From: Myxococcus terminator_A
Lineage (GTDB): Bacteria > Myxococcota > Myxococcia > Myxococcales > Myxococcaceae
Direction of reading: 5' to 3'
DNA: 64,000 nt
NCBI GenBank assembly: GCA_049194865.1
Contig: JBLZWL010000002.1
Coordinates: forward strand, 394,193 to 458,192
Notes under the pieces: model-generated
Databases searched by the model: none
What the model was told of the DNA's origin: nothing
Seen by the model: only the letters and a program-made list of their open reading frames with translations
Position numbers and translations under genes: made by a program
Part shown: positions 10,701 through 21,687 of the stretch, piece after piece
Layout: every line of letters begins with the position of its first letter
Position numbering within the stretch: position 1 is the stretch's first letter

Positions 10701-12138
10701 GGCCCGCGTTGCTCGTCTCCACCTCTTCGAGCGAGACCTTGGCCTTGTCCAACATCGCCTGCACGGCCGGCGCGCCCCATGCGGGCCGCACCTCGTCGAT
10801 GGCCTTCCTCAGGAATTTGGCGCCCCGGACGAGCATGGGCGCGCTCATCCACTCGAACTCGAGCTTGCTGACCGGCTGCGGCTCCAGCCGCGAGCGCAGC
10901 GAGTTGAGCACCTTGTTGCCCGACTCCTTGTTCCGGTAGTAGCGCCGCCGGTACAGGCCCACCAGCTCCACGGAGCGGCTGGCGTAGAACGGATTCACGT
11001 CGCCCGAGGCGAGCTGGTAGACGCGCCGCTCCTCCACGTCGATGGACTGCGCGGTGATGCCAATCGTCGCGCCCGCCACCTGGTCCACCGGGATGATGTC
11101 CAGGATGGTGTTCTCGCCCGCGGGGATGCCACCAGGGCCCTTGATGCCGGCGAAGGCCAGCGGGGCGGACGTGGTGAAGCCCTCGTTCCAACCCGGGAAG
11201 GGGAAGTGGCGCGCGCTCTCCACAATCGAGGGCCGCACAATCGCGTAGCGCAGCCCCGGCGTGCCGGCGATGACCTGCTCGCCCAGGGACTTCGTGTACG
11301 TGTACGTGTTGGGCCAGCCCCAGTGCGCCGCGCGCTCCATGCCCGCGCGCACCAGCTCGCCGCTCAGCCACAGCTTGCGCTCACGGCCCACTGCCAGCCG
11401 CATCGTCTTCTCGTCGTTGACGTCGCGGCCTTCCTCGGCCAGTCGGTCCAGCGCCTTCTTGCGGAAGGTGGACGTCAGCGCCCGGTCATCGGCCTGCTCG
11501 CGCAGCCGCGCTACGATTCGCTCCGCGTCCTTCAGCTCCTGCTCCAGGCTGAAGTCGCGCCCGTCCAGCTCGTCCTTCTTCGGGAAGTAGCCGCGGACCT
11601 CCTCGTCCTCGAACACGAGCCCGCTGCGGTTGCCCGCGACGAAGGACGTGGACATGTGGATGAGGGGCACCGCCCAGCGCAGCGCCAGCTCCACCGCGTA
11701 CTTCACGCCGTGGGTGTTGACGTTGAGGCCGACCTCCAGCGACGGGTTGAAGGACACCAGGCCCGCGCAGTTGACGAAGGCGTGCACCTTGCCCGTCAGC
11801 TCCGCCACCTGAGCCTCTTCCAGGCCCAACCACGGGTCGGTGATGTCGCCGTCGAGGACGTGGCACTTCTTGCGCAGGAACTCGAGCGCGCCCTCTTCCC
11901 CGTACGTGTCGCGCAGGGGCTGGAAGGGCTCGCTGGTGGCGACCTTGTCGAAGAAGCGACGCTCGGCGGAGGCCGCGCTGCCCTTGCGGACGAGCACGTA
12001 CACGCGCTCCAGCTCCTGCCCGTAGCGGTGCAGCAGCATGGACAGCGTCACCTTGCCCACGAAGCCCGTGGCGCCCGCGAACAACAGGCGCTTGCCGGTG
12101 AAGACCTGGGAGACGTTCAGCTCGGGTTGCGGTGACAT
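7726..12138 (-). CDS. elbD: Four-domain lipid enzyme: acyl reductase, AMP ligase, acyl carrier, acyltransferase (ElbD-like)
   Basis: This 1470-residue protein has four domains in order. First is an NAD-binding fatty-acyl reductase (residues about 15-430, GATGFVG at 22-28). Second is an AMP-forming acyl-CoA/ACP ligase (about 540-1080, SGTTGTPKG near 724). Third is a phosphopantetheine carrier (GFDSL, attachment Ser 1162). Fourth is a PlsC-type glycerolipid acyltransferase (NHASHLD near 1270, PEGTRSP near 1350). This is the layout I recall for ElbD, the multifunctional enzyme needed for iso-branched alkyl-ether lipids made during Myxococcus development. One chain could activate an acyl group, load it, reduce it and esterify the product. 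I start it at ATG 12138, 8 bp after the upstream stop; a longer reading runs through the upstream gene in another frame. Confidence 0.92.
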   Translation of the reverse strand: MSPQPELNVSQVFTGKRLLFAGATGFVGKVTLSMLLHRYGQELERVYVLVRKGSAASAERRFFDKVATSEPFQPLRDTYGEEGALEFLRKKCHVLDGDITDPWLGLEEAQVAELTGKVHAFVNCAGLVSFNPSLEVGLNVNTHGVKYAVELALRWAVPLIHMSTSFVAGNRSGLVFEDEEVRGYFPKKDELDGRDFSLEQELKDAERIVARLREQADDRALTSTFRKKALDRLAEEGRDVNDEKTMRLAVGRERKLWLSGELVRAGMERAAHWGWPNTYTYTKSLGEQVIAGTPGLRYAIVRPSIVESARHFPFPGWNEGFTTSAPLAFAGIKGPGGIPAGENTILDIIPVDQVAGATIGITAQSIDVEERRVYQLASGDVNPFYASRSVELVGLYRRRYYRNKESGNKVLNSLRSRLEPQPVSKLEFEWMSAPMLVRGAKFLRKAIDEVRPAWGAPAVQAMLDKAKVSLEEVETSNAGLIAMTDLFLPFLYENRYVFRCDNTRSVYTRMVHSDRLKIPWDPEHIDWRAYFMETHLPGLEKWVFPGLEEEREKRTVIPAHRDLLELFEATVHAYRHRVAFRMVAGEKEERFTFGEVHRYAARVGSFLVRSGVKQGDRVLLVSENRPEWGTCFFGILRAGATMVPVDPGLSEAEVINIAKRAEAKVCLMSEDASRDFSGLFGALGDNVIIASLAEAMTGDPAYPADRIGPVRKSASADDLASLIFTSGTTGTPKGVMLTHRNFSSLVAKLAGVFNVGVGDGVLSVLPLHHTFEFSAGFLTPFSRGAEITYIDELTSDRLGEVFETGRITAMIGVPALWQLLHRKMTQEFASRPPLVEQAIKAMMATHGELRNRANVNLGKLLFWPVHRKFGGRIKVLVSGGSALPEEVHKAFHELGFNITEGYGLTEAAPVLAVASPGNKRTPGSVGKPLTGIEVRILQPDNDGIGEVLAKGPNVMAGYFGDREATEAVLKEGWLHTGDLGRVDAEGRLYLVGRAKDVIIDHNGKNIYPDELEELYQEHPHVKELSIVGLTDDAGGEKVACLCVPDYGDRPREEVRRELEEHFRKVGAAMPFYRRMKVLRFWDGELPRTSTRKVKRKQVVEELQRLERVAASATKAREKVAATVAGTGGASEWLYPLIAEVCHKPLSDVRPETHLTGDLGFDSLMLTELSSALEGAGVPLPAIEDLTQVQTVEDLRKVVIASGRRPSAETRAKEISKENAKAEEVEIPVPDVVADVGRQLLSFGQKVLYGGVFDVKVTGRSFIPMNRNFLVIANHASHLDAGLVRVVLQEQGDQLVSLAARDYFFDTPLKRAWFENFTNLVPIERHGSLRQSLRQAGEALRQGFNVLIFPEGTRSPTGELQEFKSTLGYLALTYRVDVLPLYIHGAFDALPKGSVFPKSKDLKVSIGPALGHEALRARTQGMARSESYRYATRIAEDAVRELRDGRVLNLGGPPSTDVDVLPALPSGGKHS

Positions 12139-12146
12139 GTCCGGCC

Positions 12147-13757
12147 TCACTTCACGTCCACCATCACCGTGGGGGCGATGCGCAGCAGGCTGATGGTGGC
12201 CGAGCGGCCCATGAAGCCGCGCGCTTCCTCGATGGCCTCGGTGAGCGTGTCGGTCCGGTCCCAGCCGAGCAGCGCGGGGACGTGGTTGTTCTCCGCGCCC
12301 GCGACGATGACCTTGCCCACGTGCTGGCGACCGTTCTCGCCCCAGTACCACATGTAGAAGGGGTGCACGCCGTGGTAGGCGTTGTTCTTCCGGTACAGGT
12401 GCACGTAGCTGGGGTTCTCCGCGAACTCCTTCTCGTACTTGTGCTCCAGCTTCATGGAGTCACGCGTCTCGGGAAGCAGCCGGTGGAAGAACTCGATGTA
12501 GCTGGGGTGGTGCTCCGGGTCGAACTCGTCGTAGGCCGGGTGCAGCAGGATGAGCACGCCGCCCTTCTTCACCAGCGGCACGCCGCGGTTCAGGTTGAAG
12601 AAGTAGCCCAGCCCCATCACCTGCACGAGCAGCGGGTTGAGGATGGAGTTGACGCTGTACGGAGAGACGAAGGGGATGGGGAAGATGACGATGTCGCTCT
12701 GCCCCTCCACCGGCACCACGTACTGCTTCCAACTGGTCTCCAGCGTCTTGGCGTGCGCGGGCTCGGTGGCCCCGGCGTACACGCCCGTGACGTCGTAGGG
12801 CGCCGGAATCGCGTTGAGGATCTTGCGGGCCGCCGCGCGGGGCATCTTGGACAACGCGTAGCGCATGGCCTGGAACTTCAGCCGGTCGCCCTCGGTGTAG
12901 TCCTCCTCGCGCTTGGCGAGGAAGTCCGTGGGCGCGCCGAACATGCGGTTGTTCAGCGTGGTCTCGATGTGGAAGACCTTCAGGTGCTTGTCGATGTTGC
13001 GGCCGATGCGCTCGTTGCTGCGGTACAGCGCGCTCGCCTTCGGCTCCATGTAGCTTTCCGAAGCGCGGATGGTCTTCGGATTGTGGTGGTGGCGCAGCGA
13101 CGCGTAGTTGGACACGCCGGTGCCCATGGACTTGTGCCCGCCATTCATGGGCACGAAGTTCACGTTCACGTAGATGATGAGGTCGCTCTCCGCGACGCGG
13201 CGGTTCACGGAGACTTCCTCGCCGTGGGACGTGCGCTCCAGCGCGACGATGCCGTCCGGGTCCTCCGCGTCGTGGTTGTAGTAGCGGTCCGGATAGAAGG
13301 CGTCGTAGATCTTCTCGCCCACCATCCGCTTCATCTCGCCTTCCGTCATGCGACGGTGCAGCGCGTTGGCGATGACCAGGTGGACGTCATCCACGCCGCT
13401 GTCGGCGGCCAGCTCCAGCACCACCTCCAGGATGGACTGGCGCACGTCCGGCGTCACCATGGGCGGCAGGGGCACGCTGATGTCGTCGATGACGCACGTC
13501 AGCCGCATGCCCGGCTTGAGCAGCGCGTGCAGCGGGTCCATGCCATCCGGGTTGTTGATGGCCCAGCGGATGGCGGCCTTGACGTTGGGCACACCCGCCA
13601 TGGGCGGGCGGGGGAAGATGACCCGGGTACCCACGGGCAAATCTTCCTGGAGGAAGCCTTCACCGTAGAAGAGGGCGCGCGGGGGGCTGCCCTTCTCGGT
13701 GATGACGACCTGGCTTTCCTCGTCGTACAGCTTCTGGAGCGTCTTGAACGGGCGCAT
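12147..13757 (-). CDS. LarA/DUF2088-like protein in the elb-type cluster
   Basis: This 536-residue protein resembles the lactate racemase LarA superfamily (DUF2088): a Rossmann-like region with CVIDD, then ANALHRRMTEGE, which corresponds to the LarA His-Arg segment, and later GGHKSMGTGVSNYASLRHHH, a His- and Gly-rich stretch like the one holding LarA's cofactor site. It is longer than LarA (about 425). It sits 8 bp upstream of elbD and 14 bp downstream of the HAD gene, so it is inside one operon. LarA uses a nickel-pincer cofactor, but no larB, larC or larE is seen here. A racemase or isomerase role in lipid synthesis is only a guess. By order it may be elbC. Confidence 0.8.
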   Translation of the reverse strand: MRPFKTLQKLYDEESQVVITEKGSPPRALFYGEGFLQEDLPVGTRVIFPRPPMAGVPNVKAAIRWAINNPDGMDPLHALLKPGMRLTCVIDDISVPLPPMVTPDVRQSILEVVLELAADSGVDDVHLVIANALHRRMTEGEMKRMVGEKIYDAFYPDRYYNHDAEDPDGIVALERTSHGEEVSVNRRVAESDLIIYVNVNFVPMNGGHKSMGTGVSNYASLRHHHNPKTIRASESYMEPKASALYRSNERIGRNIDKHLKVFHIETTLNNRMFGAPTDFLAKREEDYTEGDRLKFQAMRYALSKMPRAAARKILNAIPAPYDVTGVYAGATEPAHAKTLETSWKQYVVPVEGQSDIVIFPIPFVSPYSVNSILNPLLVQVMGLGYFFNLNRGVPLVKKGGVLILLHPAYDEFDPEHHPSYIEFFHRLLPETRDSMKLEHKYEKEFAENPSYVHLYRKNNAYHGVHPFYMWYWGENGRQHVGKVIVAGAENNHVPALLGWDRTDTLTEAIEEARGFMGRSATISLLRIAPTVMVDVK

Positions 13758-13771
13758 GGCGGGCAAGGGGA

Positions 13772-14437
13772 CTACTTGAGATCGAGGATGGGCCAGTTGT
13801 AGGCGCGCGCGATGGAGCGCAGCCGCAGGTCCGGGTTCACCGCGGTGGGACGGCCCACCACCGCGAGCATGGCGTAGTCGGAGGCGCTGTCGGAGTAGCC
13901 GTGGCACTTGTCCAGCGTCAGGCCCTCCTTGGCGCAGTAGGCACGGATGGAGTTGGCCTTGTTGGCGCCTTCGATGATGGGCGGAATCACCTTGCCGGTG
14001 GCCTTGCCGCCCACGAACTGCATCTTGTTGGCGATCAGGTCATCGGCGCCCAGGTGCCGGGCGAGCGGACGCATGGTGAAGTCCAGCGCGCCCGTCACCA
14101 GCACGACCTTGCACCCGCTGCGGCGGGCCTGGTCGATGAGGTCCTGGGACTGCTCGAAGAGCGCCGGCTGCAGCACGTCCTCGAACATGTCCTCCGCGAT
14201 GGTGACGAGGCGGTCCTCGGTCAACCCCGCGTAATAACGGTAGAAGAACTCGTTGAACGTCTTGCGGTCCAGCGAGTCCATGAGCCCGAAGAGGGGCACG
14301 CTGAGGGCGGTGCTCAAGGTCCGTCCCGCGATGCCCGACACGGAGCCCCGGTTCATCGCGTAGTACGCGTAGACGTGGACGACGTTCGTCTTCACGAGCG
14401 TCCCGTCGACATCGAAAAAGGCGGCTTTCGAGGGCAT
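13772..14437 (-). CDS. HAD-IB family hydrolase (SerB-like phosphatase)
   Basis: A 221-residue haloacid-dehalogenase phosphatase. Motif I is FFDVDGTL with Asp 9 as the expected nucleophile and Asp 11 as acid/base. Motif II is VTGA, and motif III is GYSDSASD. The cap is helical, as in the HAD-IB/SerB and phosphatidylglycerophosphatase-C-like group. AGGAAG lies about 9 bp before the ATG at 14437, so I take that rather than any of the long upstream readings. In this cluster a lysophosphatidate-type or other lipid phosphate is a plausible substrate, since an acyltransferase is encoded downstream. By order it may be elbB. Confidence 0.88.
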   Translation of the reverse strand: MPSKAAFFDVDGTLVKTNVVHVYAYYAMNRGSVSGIAGRTLSTALSVPLFGLMDSLDRKTFNEFFYRYYAGLTEDRLVTIAEDMFEDVLQPALFEQSQDLIDQARRSGCKVVLVTGALDFTMRPLARHLGADDLIANKMQFVGGKATGKVIPPIIEGANKANSIRAYCAKEGLTLDKCHGYSDSASDYAMLAVVGRPTAVNPDLRLRSIARAYNWPILDLK

Positions 14438-14523
14438 GTGGCAGCGGGCTTCCTGACACTCCAAGGGGGGTGAGGTCAACGACGCTGGGACGGGGGAAAG
14501 CTCCCCCACCCCTGCTAGCATGG

Positions 14524-15516
14524 CTAGAGCCAGCCTTGCTCGCGGTACCACTCGGCGCTGCGGCGGATGGAGTCCTGCAAATCCCGCCGAGGGTGAAACC
14601 CCAGGAGGCGCTCGGCCTTCGCGCTGGAACAGGTCCAGGCGGGCGCGAGCAGCTGTCGGGCCAGCTTCCGGTTCAAGGGGAGCTTCTTGCCCGTCACCCG
14701 CGACACGCTGTCCGCCGCCGAGGCCAGCGTGCTCAGCACCCAGGGGCTCATGCGCACCGTGCGGGGCTGCAGTCCCAGCGCCTTCGCCCCCAGGTCCTGC
14801 ACCGCTTCCAGGGACAAGGGCCCGCCCGGGCCCGCGCAGAAGAAGGCCTCGCCCACCGCGCTCGGGTGCTCGGCCTGGAGAATCAGCGCGTCCACCACGT
14901 CCTCCACGTCCACCATGGTGAGGGGCCGGGGGCCGCCCACCAGCTCCAGGCGGATGCCCTTCTTCACCAGCTTGAAGAAGGTGAGGTTCTCCCTGTCGCC
15001 GGGGCCGAGGATGCGCGGCGGACGCGACACCGTCACCGGCAGCCGGTCTCCATAGGAGAAGGCGATGCGCTCCGCCTCCGCCTTGCTCTCGCCGTACCAC
15101 TCGTGCGGATGGAAGGCGTCCTCCTCGACGTGCGGGCGGGTGGGGGAGGACGGCCCCATGGCCGCCAGCGAGCCGACCAGGACCAGGCGCGGACGATGTC
15201 CCGCGGCCACCATGGCGTCGCACAACAGGCGCGTGCCCTCCGCGTTGACGCGCAGGAAGTCCTCGCGTGTCGCGCCGCGGCGAACGCCGGCGAGGTGGAA
15301 GACGACGTCCTGACCCTCCACGGCGGGGCGCAGCGAGGCCGCGTCCGTCACGTCCCCCTCCACGCGCGTATAGGAGATGCCGGCCAGTCCCGAGGCGTCT
15401 CCCCGAGGGCGCAAGAGGCACGTCACGGTGTCGCCGCGCGCCGCGAGGGCACGGGCCAACCAGATTCCAAGGAAGCCACCGGCTCCGGTGATGAGGGCTC
15501 GCATGGGTCGTTTCAT
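14524..15516 (-). CDS. NAD(P)-dependent epimerase/dehydratase (extended SDR), first gene of the elb-type cluster
   Basis: This 330-residue extended SDR has the cofactor loop GAGGFLG near residues 11-17, GDVTDA, an FHLAG stretch, a VGSLAA catalytic-Ser region and YGESK as the YxxxK pair. It is related to, but not a close copy of, the SDR at the other end of the cluster. The start may be the ATG at 15516 or an in-frame ATG 12 bp further in; neither has a strong ribosome site. An 86-bp gap separates it from the HAD gene, the largest gap in the cluster, so it may be transcribed separately. Confidence 0.85.
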   Translation of the reverse strand: MKRPMRALITGAGGFLGIWLARALAARGDTVTCLLRPRGDASGLAGISYTRVEGDVTDAASLRPAVEGQDVVFHLAGVRRGATREDFLRVNAEGTRLLCDAMVAAGHRPRLVLVGSLAAMGPSSPTRPHVEEDAFHPHEWYGESKAEAERIAFSYGDRLPVTVSRPPRILGPGDRENLTFFKLVKKGIRLELVGGPRPLTMVDVEDVVDALILQAEHPSAVGEAFFCAGPGGPLSLEAVQDLGAKALGLQPRTVRMSPWVLSTLASAADSVSRVTGKKLPLNRKLARQLLAPAWTCSSAKAERLLGFHPRRDLQDSIRRSAEWYREQGWL

Positions 15517-15828
15517 CCGAAAAAGTACACCTCGTCCGCAAGCGGAATCCCACGTGCCCTGTCGCGAATCTCGCGAGGGCGGACATCGCGCGAGGCCGGC
15601 TTCTCGGGACGGGATGCGCCACGAGTGAGGGGGTGTCCGAGCGGGAATCGTGCTGCGGAGCCTGTTTCTCGGGCATGAAACGCGTTGCGTAGGGCGTTTC
15701 TAGAGGGAAAAACGCAGGAGAGGGCTGTTTTTCGGGCTTGGGCGTGCTACCTACGGCCCACCGGCACTGGCTTAGAATCAAGCGAGGCCGCACAACGTCC
15801 CCTTCGGAGGGGAGGAGACTCAAGACGA
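15517..15828. other. Divergent intergenic region with three inverted repeats
   Basis: No gene is seen in these 312 bp between the elb-type cluster and the SWIB gene. Three inverted repeats lie in the SWIB-proximal half: GAAACGC with GCGTTTC (15677-15700), an alternative GTTTC with GAAAC (15664-15681) that shares an arm with it, and GAAAAAC with GTTTTTC (15707-15733). CGCGAGG-type motifs like those at 26099-26156 occur near 15565 and 15585. A TAGAAT hexamer at 15773-15778 may be a -10 element for the SWIB gene, but I see no matching -35. Confidence 0.5.
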
Positions 15829-16149
15829 ATGGCCGCCAAGAAAGCTGCTGTGAAGAAGGCTCCCGCCGCCGCCAAGAAGGCCCCTGCTGCCGCGAAGCGT
15901 AAGCCCAATGCGTCGTTCATGAAGGAGATGACTCCTTCCGCCGCCCTGGCTGAGATTGTCGGCACCAAGCCGCTGCCGCGCACCGAGGTTGTCAAGAAGC
16001 TCTGGGCCTACATCAAGAAGAACAACCTCCAGGATGCGAAGAACAAGCGGCAGATCAACGCCGACGACAAGCTCAAGCCCATCTTCGGCGGCAAGAAGAA
16101 CGTCACCATGTTCGAGATGACCTCGCTGGTGAACAAGCAGCTGAGCTGA
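15829..16149 (+). CDS. SWIB/MDM2-domain protein with Lys/Ala-rich tail
   Basis: A 106-residue basic protein. Residues 1-25 are a Lys/Ala/Pro-rich run of AAKKA- and PAAAK-type repeats like the tail of histone H1 or bacterial H1-like proteins. Residues about 28-106 form a SWIB domain (LAEIVG, PRTEVVKKLWAYIKKNNL, INADDKLKPIFG, VTMFEMTSLVNKQL). SWIB is common in eukaryotic chromatin remodellers and in chlamydial and myxobacterial proteins. A DNA-binding or nucleoid role is likely, but the partner is unknown. A GGAGGAG ribosome site lies 11 bp before the ATG, and a strong terminator follows, so it appears to be a well-expressed single-gene unit. Confidence 0.93.
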   Translation: MAAKKAAVKKAPAAAKKAPAAAKRKPNASFMKEMTPSAALAEIVGTKPLPRTEVVKKLWAYIKKNNLQDAKNKRQINADDKLKPIFGGKKNVTMFEMTSLVNKQLS

Positions 16150-16184
16150 CGCCGTCGCCGGGACTCCCCGGCAGTTGCATCCCC

Positions 16185-16223
16185 GAGGGCTCTCCGGAAG
16201 TTTCGGCGAGCCCTCTGCTTTTT
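16185..16223 (+). terminator. Rho-independent terminator after the SWIB gene
   Basis: A perfect 8-bp stem (GAGGGCTC with GAGCCCTC) and a 15-nt loop are followed directly by TGCTTTTT. This is the only hairpin in the window with a proper T-tract. Confidence 0.8.
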
Positions 16224-16339
16224 GGTGCGCGCGCGGGTGCGGCGCGCACGTCAATCCGGCCCCTTGGAGCGTTGGATAGAGGGCGGAAGTCGCACCCCGT
16301 GCTGGCGTCCCAAGCGCTGGCGCCCTACCTCTCGTCCCC

Positions 16340-19300
16340 ATGCTGCTCGACGGACTGGAAGAAGAGGGAACCGCTCCCACGGGGGCGTCGGGTGCCACCC
16401 TGAGCGCGGAGGCACTGGCGGAGGGGCTGTTCTCCCGCGTGAAGCAGGAGCTGGGCGCGCGTCCCCGGACTCCGCTGTCCACCTACCGGGTGCAGATGCA
16501 CCGCGGGTTCACCTTTCAGCAAGCGCGCGAGGTGGTGCCCTTCCTGGCCCGCCTGGGCGTGAGCGACTTCTATGCCTCGCCTTATTTGAAGGCGACGCCG
16601 GGCAGCACCCACGGCTACGACTGCGTGGACCACACGCAGCTCAACCCGGAGGTGGGCTCGCCCGAGGACCACGCGGCCCTGTGCGCGACCTTGCGCGAGC
16701 ACGGCCTGGGGCAGGTGCTGGACGTGGTGCCCAACCACATGGGCATCGAGCGCGACAACCGCTTGTGGATCGACGTGCTGGAGAACGGGCCCTCGTCCGT
16801 CTACGCCAAGTACTTCGACATCGACTGGTCGCCGGTGAAGGACGAGCTGCGCGACAAGGTGCTGCTGCCGATTCTGGGCGACCAGTACGGCGTCGTCCTG
16901 GAGCGCGGCGAGCTGAAGCTGTCCTTCCGCGAGGGAGCCTTCTTCCTCCACTACTACGACCACCTGCTGCCGGTGGCGCCCCGTCAGTACGGCCGCATCC
17001 TCCGCCACGGCCTGGAGCGACTGGAGGCAAAGCTGGGCACCGAGGCCCCGCCCATGGTGGAGCTGCTCTCCATCCTCACCGCGATAGAGCACCTGCCGCT
17101 GCGCACGGAAGTCGAGCGCGCCCGGGTCATCGAGCGGCACCGCGAGAAGGAGGTCATCAAGCGCCGTCTGGCCGCGGTGGCACAGGCCAGCGAGGACGTC
17201 TTGGCGTACATCCAGGACAACATCCGCGTCTTCAACGGGGAGCCGGGCAACCCTCGCTCGTTCGACCTGCTGGACGCGGTGCTGTCCTCGTGCAGCTTCC
17301 GCCTGGCGCACTGGCGGGTGGCGGGCGAGGAGATCAACTACCGGCGCTTCTTCGACATCAACGGGCTGGCGGCCATCCGCGTGGAGGACCCGGAGGTCTT
17401 CCAGGAGGCGCACGCGCTCATCTTCCGCTGGCTGCGCGAGGGCTGCGTCACCGGGCTGCGCATCGACCATCCGGACGGCCTGTTCGACCCCACCGCGTAC
17501 TTCCTCGACTTGCAGGAGCGCTACTTCGTGGAGCGCGCGCACGCGCTGTTCCTCCAGGAGCAGGCCGGCGACGACGCGCGCTGGCCGGGCGTGGAGGCCG
17601 CGCTGCGTGAGCGCTGGCGCGCGGAGGTGACGGAGAACCCGGCGAGCCCGCTGCGCAAGGCGCTGTACGTGGTGGTGGAGAAAATCCAGGGGGGCCGCGA
17701 GCGGATTCCCGAGGCGTGGGCGGTGCACGGCACCACCGGCTATCGCTTCGCCAACGCGGTGAGCGGCCTCTTCGTGCACCCGGCGGCGGAGACGCACCTG
17801 ACGGAGACGTACGAGCGGCTCACCGGGGAGCGAGGCGACTTCGCGGAGCTCGTCTACCAGAAGAAGCTCCTCATCATGCGCGTGTCCATGGCCAGCGAAA
17901 TCAACGTGCTGGCCCATGAGCTCAACCGCATCTCCGAGATGAGTCGCCGCACCCGCGACTTCACGCTCAACTCGCTGCGGCGCGCGCTGGTGGAGTTCGT
18001 CGCGCTGTTCCCCGTGTACCGCACGTACGTGGACGGCTGGCGCCCGGGGCTGGACGCGCGCGACGTGCAGTACGTGGAGTGGACGATTCAGCGCGCCAAG
18101 GAGCGCAACGCCACCACCAACGCCTCCATCTTCGACTTCCTGCGCGACATCCTCCTGGGCCGCTACCCGGAGCAGTCCGACGAGCGCGAGCGCGCCGTCA
18201 TGCTCCGCTTCGCGATGAAGCTCCAGCAGGTGACGGGCCCGGTCATGGCCAAGGGCCTGGAGGACACCGTCTTCTACATCTACAACCGGCTGGTCAGCCT
18301 CAACGAGGTGGGCGGCGAGCCGGAGCGCTTCGGGGTGCGCGCCAACACCTTCCACCTGCGCAACCAGGAGCGCGCGGAGCACTGGCCCGCCAGCCAGCTC
18401 ACCTCCAGCACGCACGACACCAAGCGCAGCGAGGACGTGCGCGCCCGCATCAACGTGTTGACGGAGGTGCCCGAGGACTGGCGCAAGCTGGCTCGGCGGT
18501 GGATGCGCCTCACCGAGAAGTTCGTGACGCCGCTGCCCAGCGGCCCCGCGCCCAGCCCCAACGACGTCTACCTCTTCCTCCAGACAGTGGTGGGCGCCTG
18601 GCCCATGGGCGAGTCCCAGTCCCAGGAGGTCCTCGCGGACTTCCACCGCCGGGTGCGCGAGTACATGGCCAAGGCCATCAAGGAGGCCAAGGTCCGCACC
18701 TCGTGGACCAACCCGGACAGCGCCTATGACGACGCGATGGCCCGCTTCGTGGACACGTGCTTCGACCCGGACAAGGGCGCCACGTTCCTGGAGGAGGTGC
18801 GCGACTTCAAGCGGCGCATCGAGCGCGCCGGACAGCACAACGCGCTGGGACAGCTGCTCTTGAAGCTGGCCTCGCCCGGCGTGGTGGACACCTACCAGGG
18901 CTGCGAGCTGTGGGACTTGTCGCTCGTGGACCCGGACAACCGCCGGCCGGTGGACTTCGCCGCGCGCTCGCGGATGCTGGACGCGCTGGACGCGCAGGCG
19001 AAGGAGGACCGGGCGGGGCTGTGCGCGCGACTGGTGGATCACCTGGACGACGGCCAGGCGAAGCTCTTCCTGCTGTCGCGGGTGCTGCGGCTGCGGCAGC
19101 GGCACGCGGAGCTGTTCCGGAGCGGCGGCTACAAGGCGCTGGACTTGTCAGGGCCTCGGGCGCAGGCGGCGGTGGCCTTCGTGCGCGAGCAGGAGGACTC
19201 CGTCATCCTGGTGTGCGCGCCGCGCTACATCCTGTCCGCGCTGGAGGCCCCCGAGGGGCTGGCCGGTGCGTATGAGAACACGTTCCTCGACCTTCCGGAG

Positions 19301-19437
19301 GCATATGCGGGCATGATGTTCCGCGATGTCTTCACCGGGCGACAGGTGCGGCCCGAGCGTGGGTCGGGTGGCGTGGTGCTGCCTCTCGCGCCGCTCCTGT
19401 CGGGGTTCCCGGTGGTGCTGCTGGAGAGGAGCATTGG

Positions 19438-19441
<4 letters not shown>
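16340..19441 (+). CDS. treY: Malto-oligosyltrehalose synthase
   Basis: TreY turns the reducing end of a malto-oligosaccharide into a trehalose unit by intramolecular transglycosylation. It is a GH13 enzyme of 1033 residues. Family signatures are TPLSTYRVQ at the start, the DFYASPYLKA and GSTHGYDC stretch, DVVPNHMG, GLRIDHPDGL with the probable nucleophile Asp 376, and the conserved second half with KGLEDTVFY and STHDTKRSEDVRAR. The ATG at 16340 has no clear ribosome site, and the first 45 residues are poorly conserved in type, so the true start could be later. Its stop overlaps the next start by 4 bp. Confidence 0.95.
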
Positions 19442-21576
<2,135 letters not shown>

Positions 21577-21586
21577 CGCGGTGGCC

Positions 21587-21611
21587 GGGCCCCTGAAGCC
21601 CTTGGGGGCCC
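21587..21611 (+). terminator. Hairpin after treX
   Basis: A perfect 7-bp stem (GGGCCCC with GGGGCCC) and an 11-nt loop start 10 bp after the treX stop. The following TGGTTATA is only weakly T-rich. Confidence 0.45.
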
Positions 21612-21664
21612 TGGTTATACGGAAGAGTCGACGCCCGGGCGCGCCGCCGCTAGGGTGCGCCGGC

Positions 21665-21677
21665 TGTTTCTGAAACA
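21665..21677. promoter_or_regulatory. Perfect inverted repeat just before terC
   Basis: TGTTTC-T-GAAACA is a 13-bp palindrome whose right arm runs into the CAGGA ribosome site of terC. It could be an operator or shield the site. It does not show the conserved parts of the yybP-ykoY manganese riboswitch that precedes many terC/alx genes. Confidence 0.3.
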
Positions 21678-21687
21678 GGATTCACAC

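Noticed and set aside
7732..13802. Three long plus-strand frames (956, 510 and 556 residues)
   Set aside because: They are antisense to the elb-type genes, have low-complexity shadow composition and no ribosome sites.
16325..19105. 926-residue open frame on the minus strand
   Set aside because: It lies opposite treY, has biased Arg/His/Val composition and no domain.
21577..21687. yybP-ykoY manganese riboswitch before terC
   Set aside because: The conserved core of that riboswitch is not present; only short hairpins are seen.
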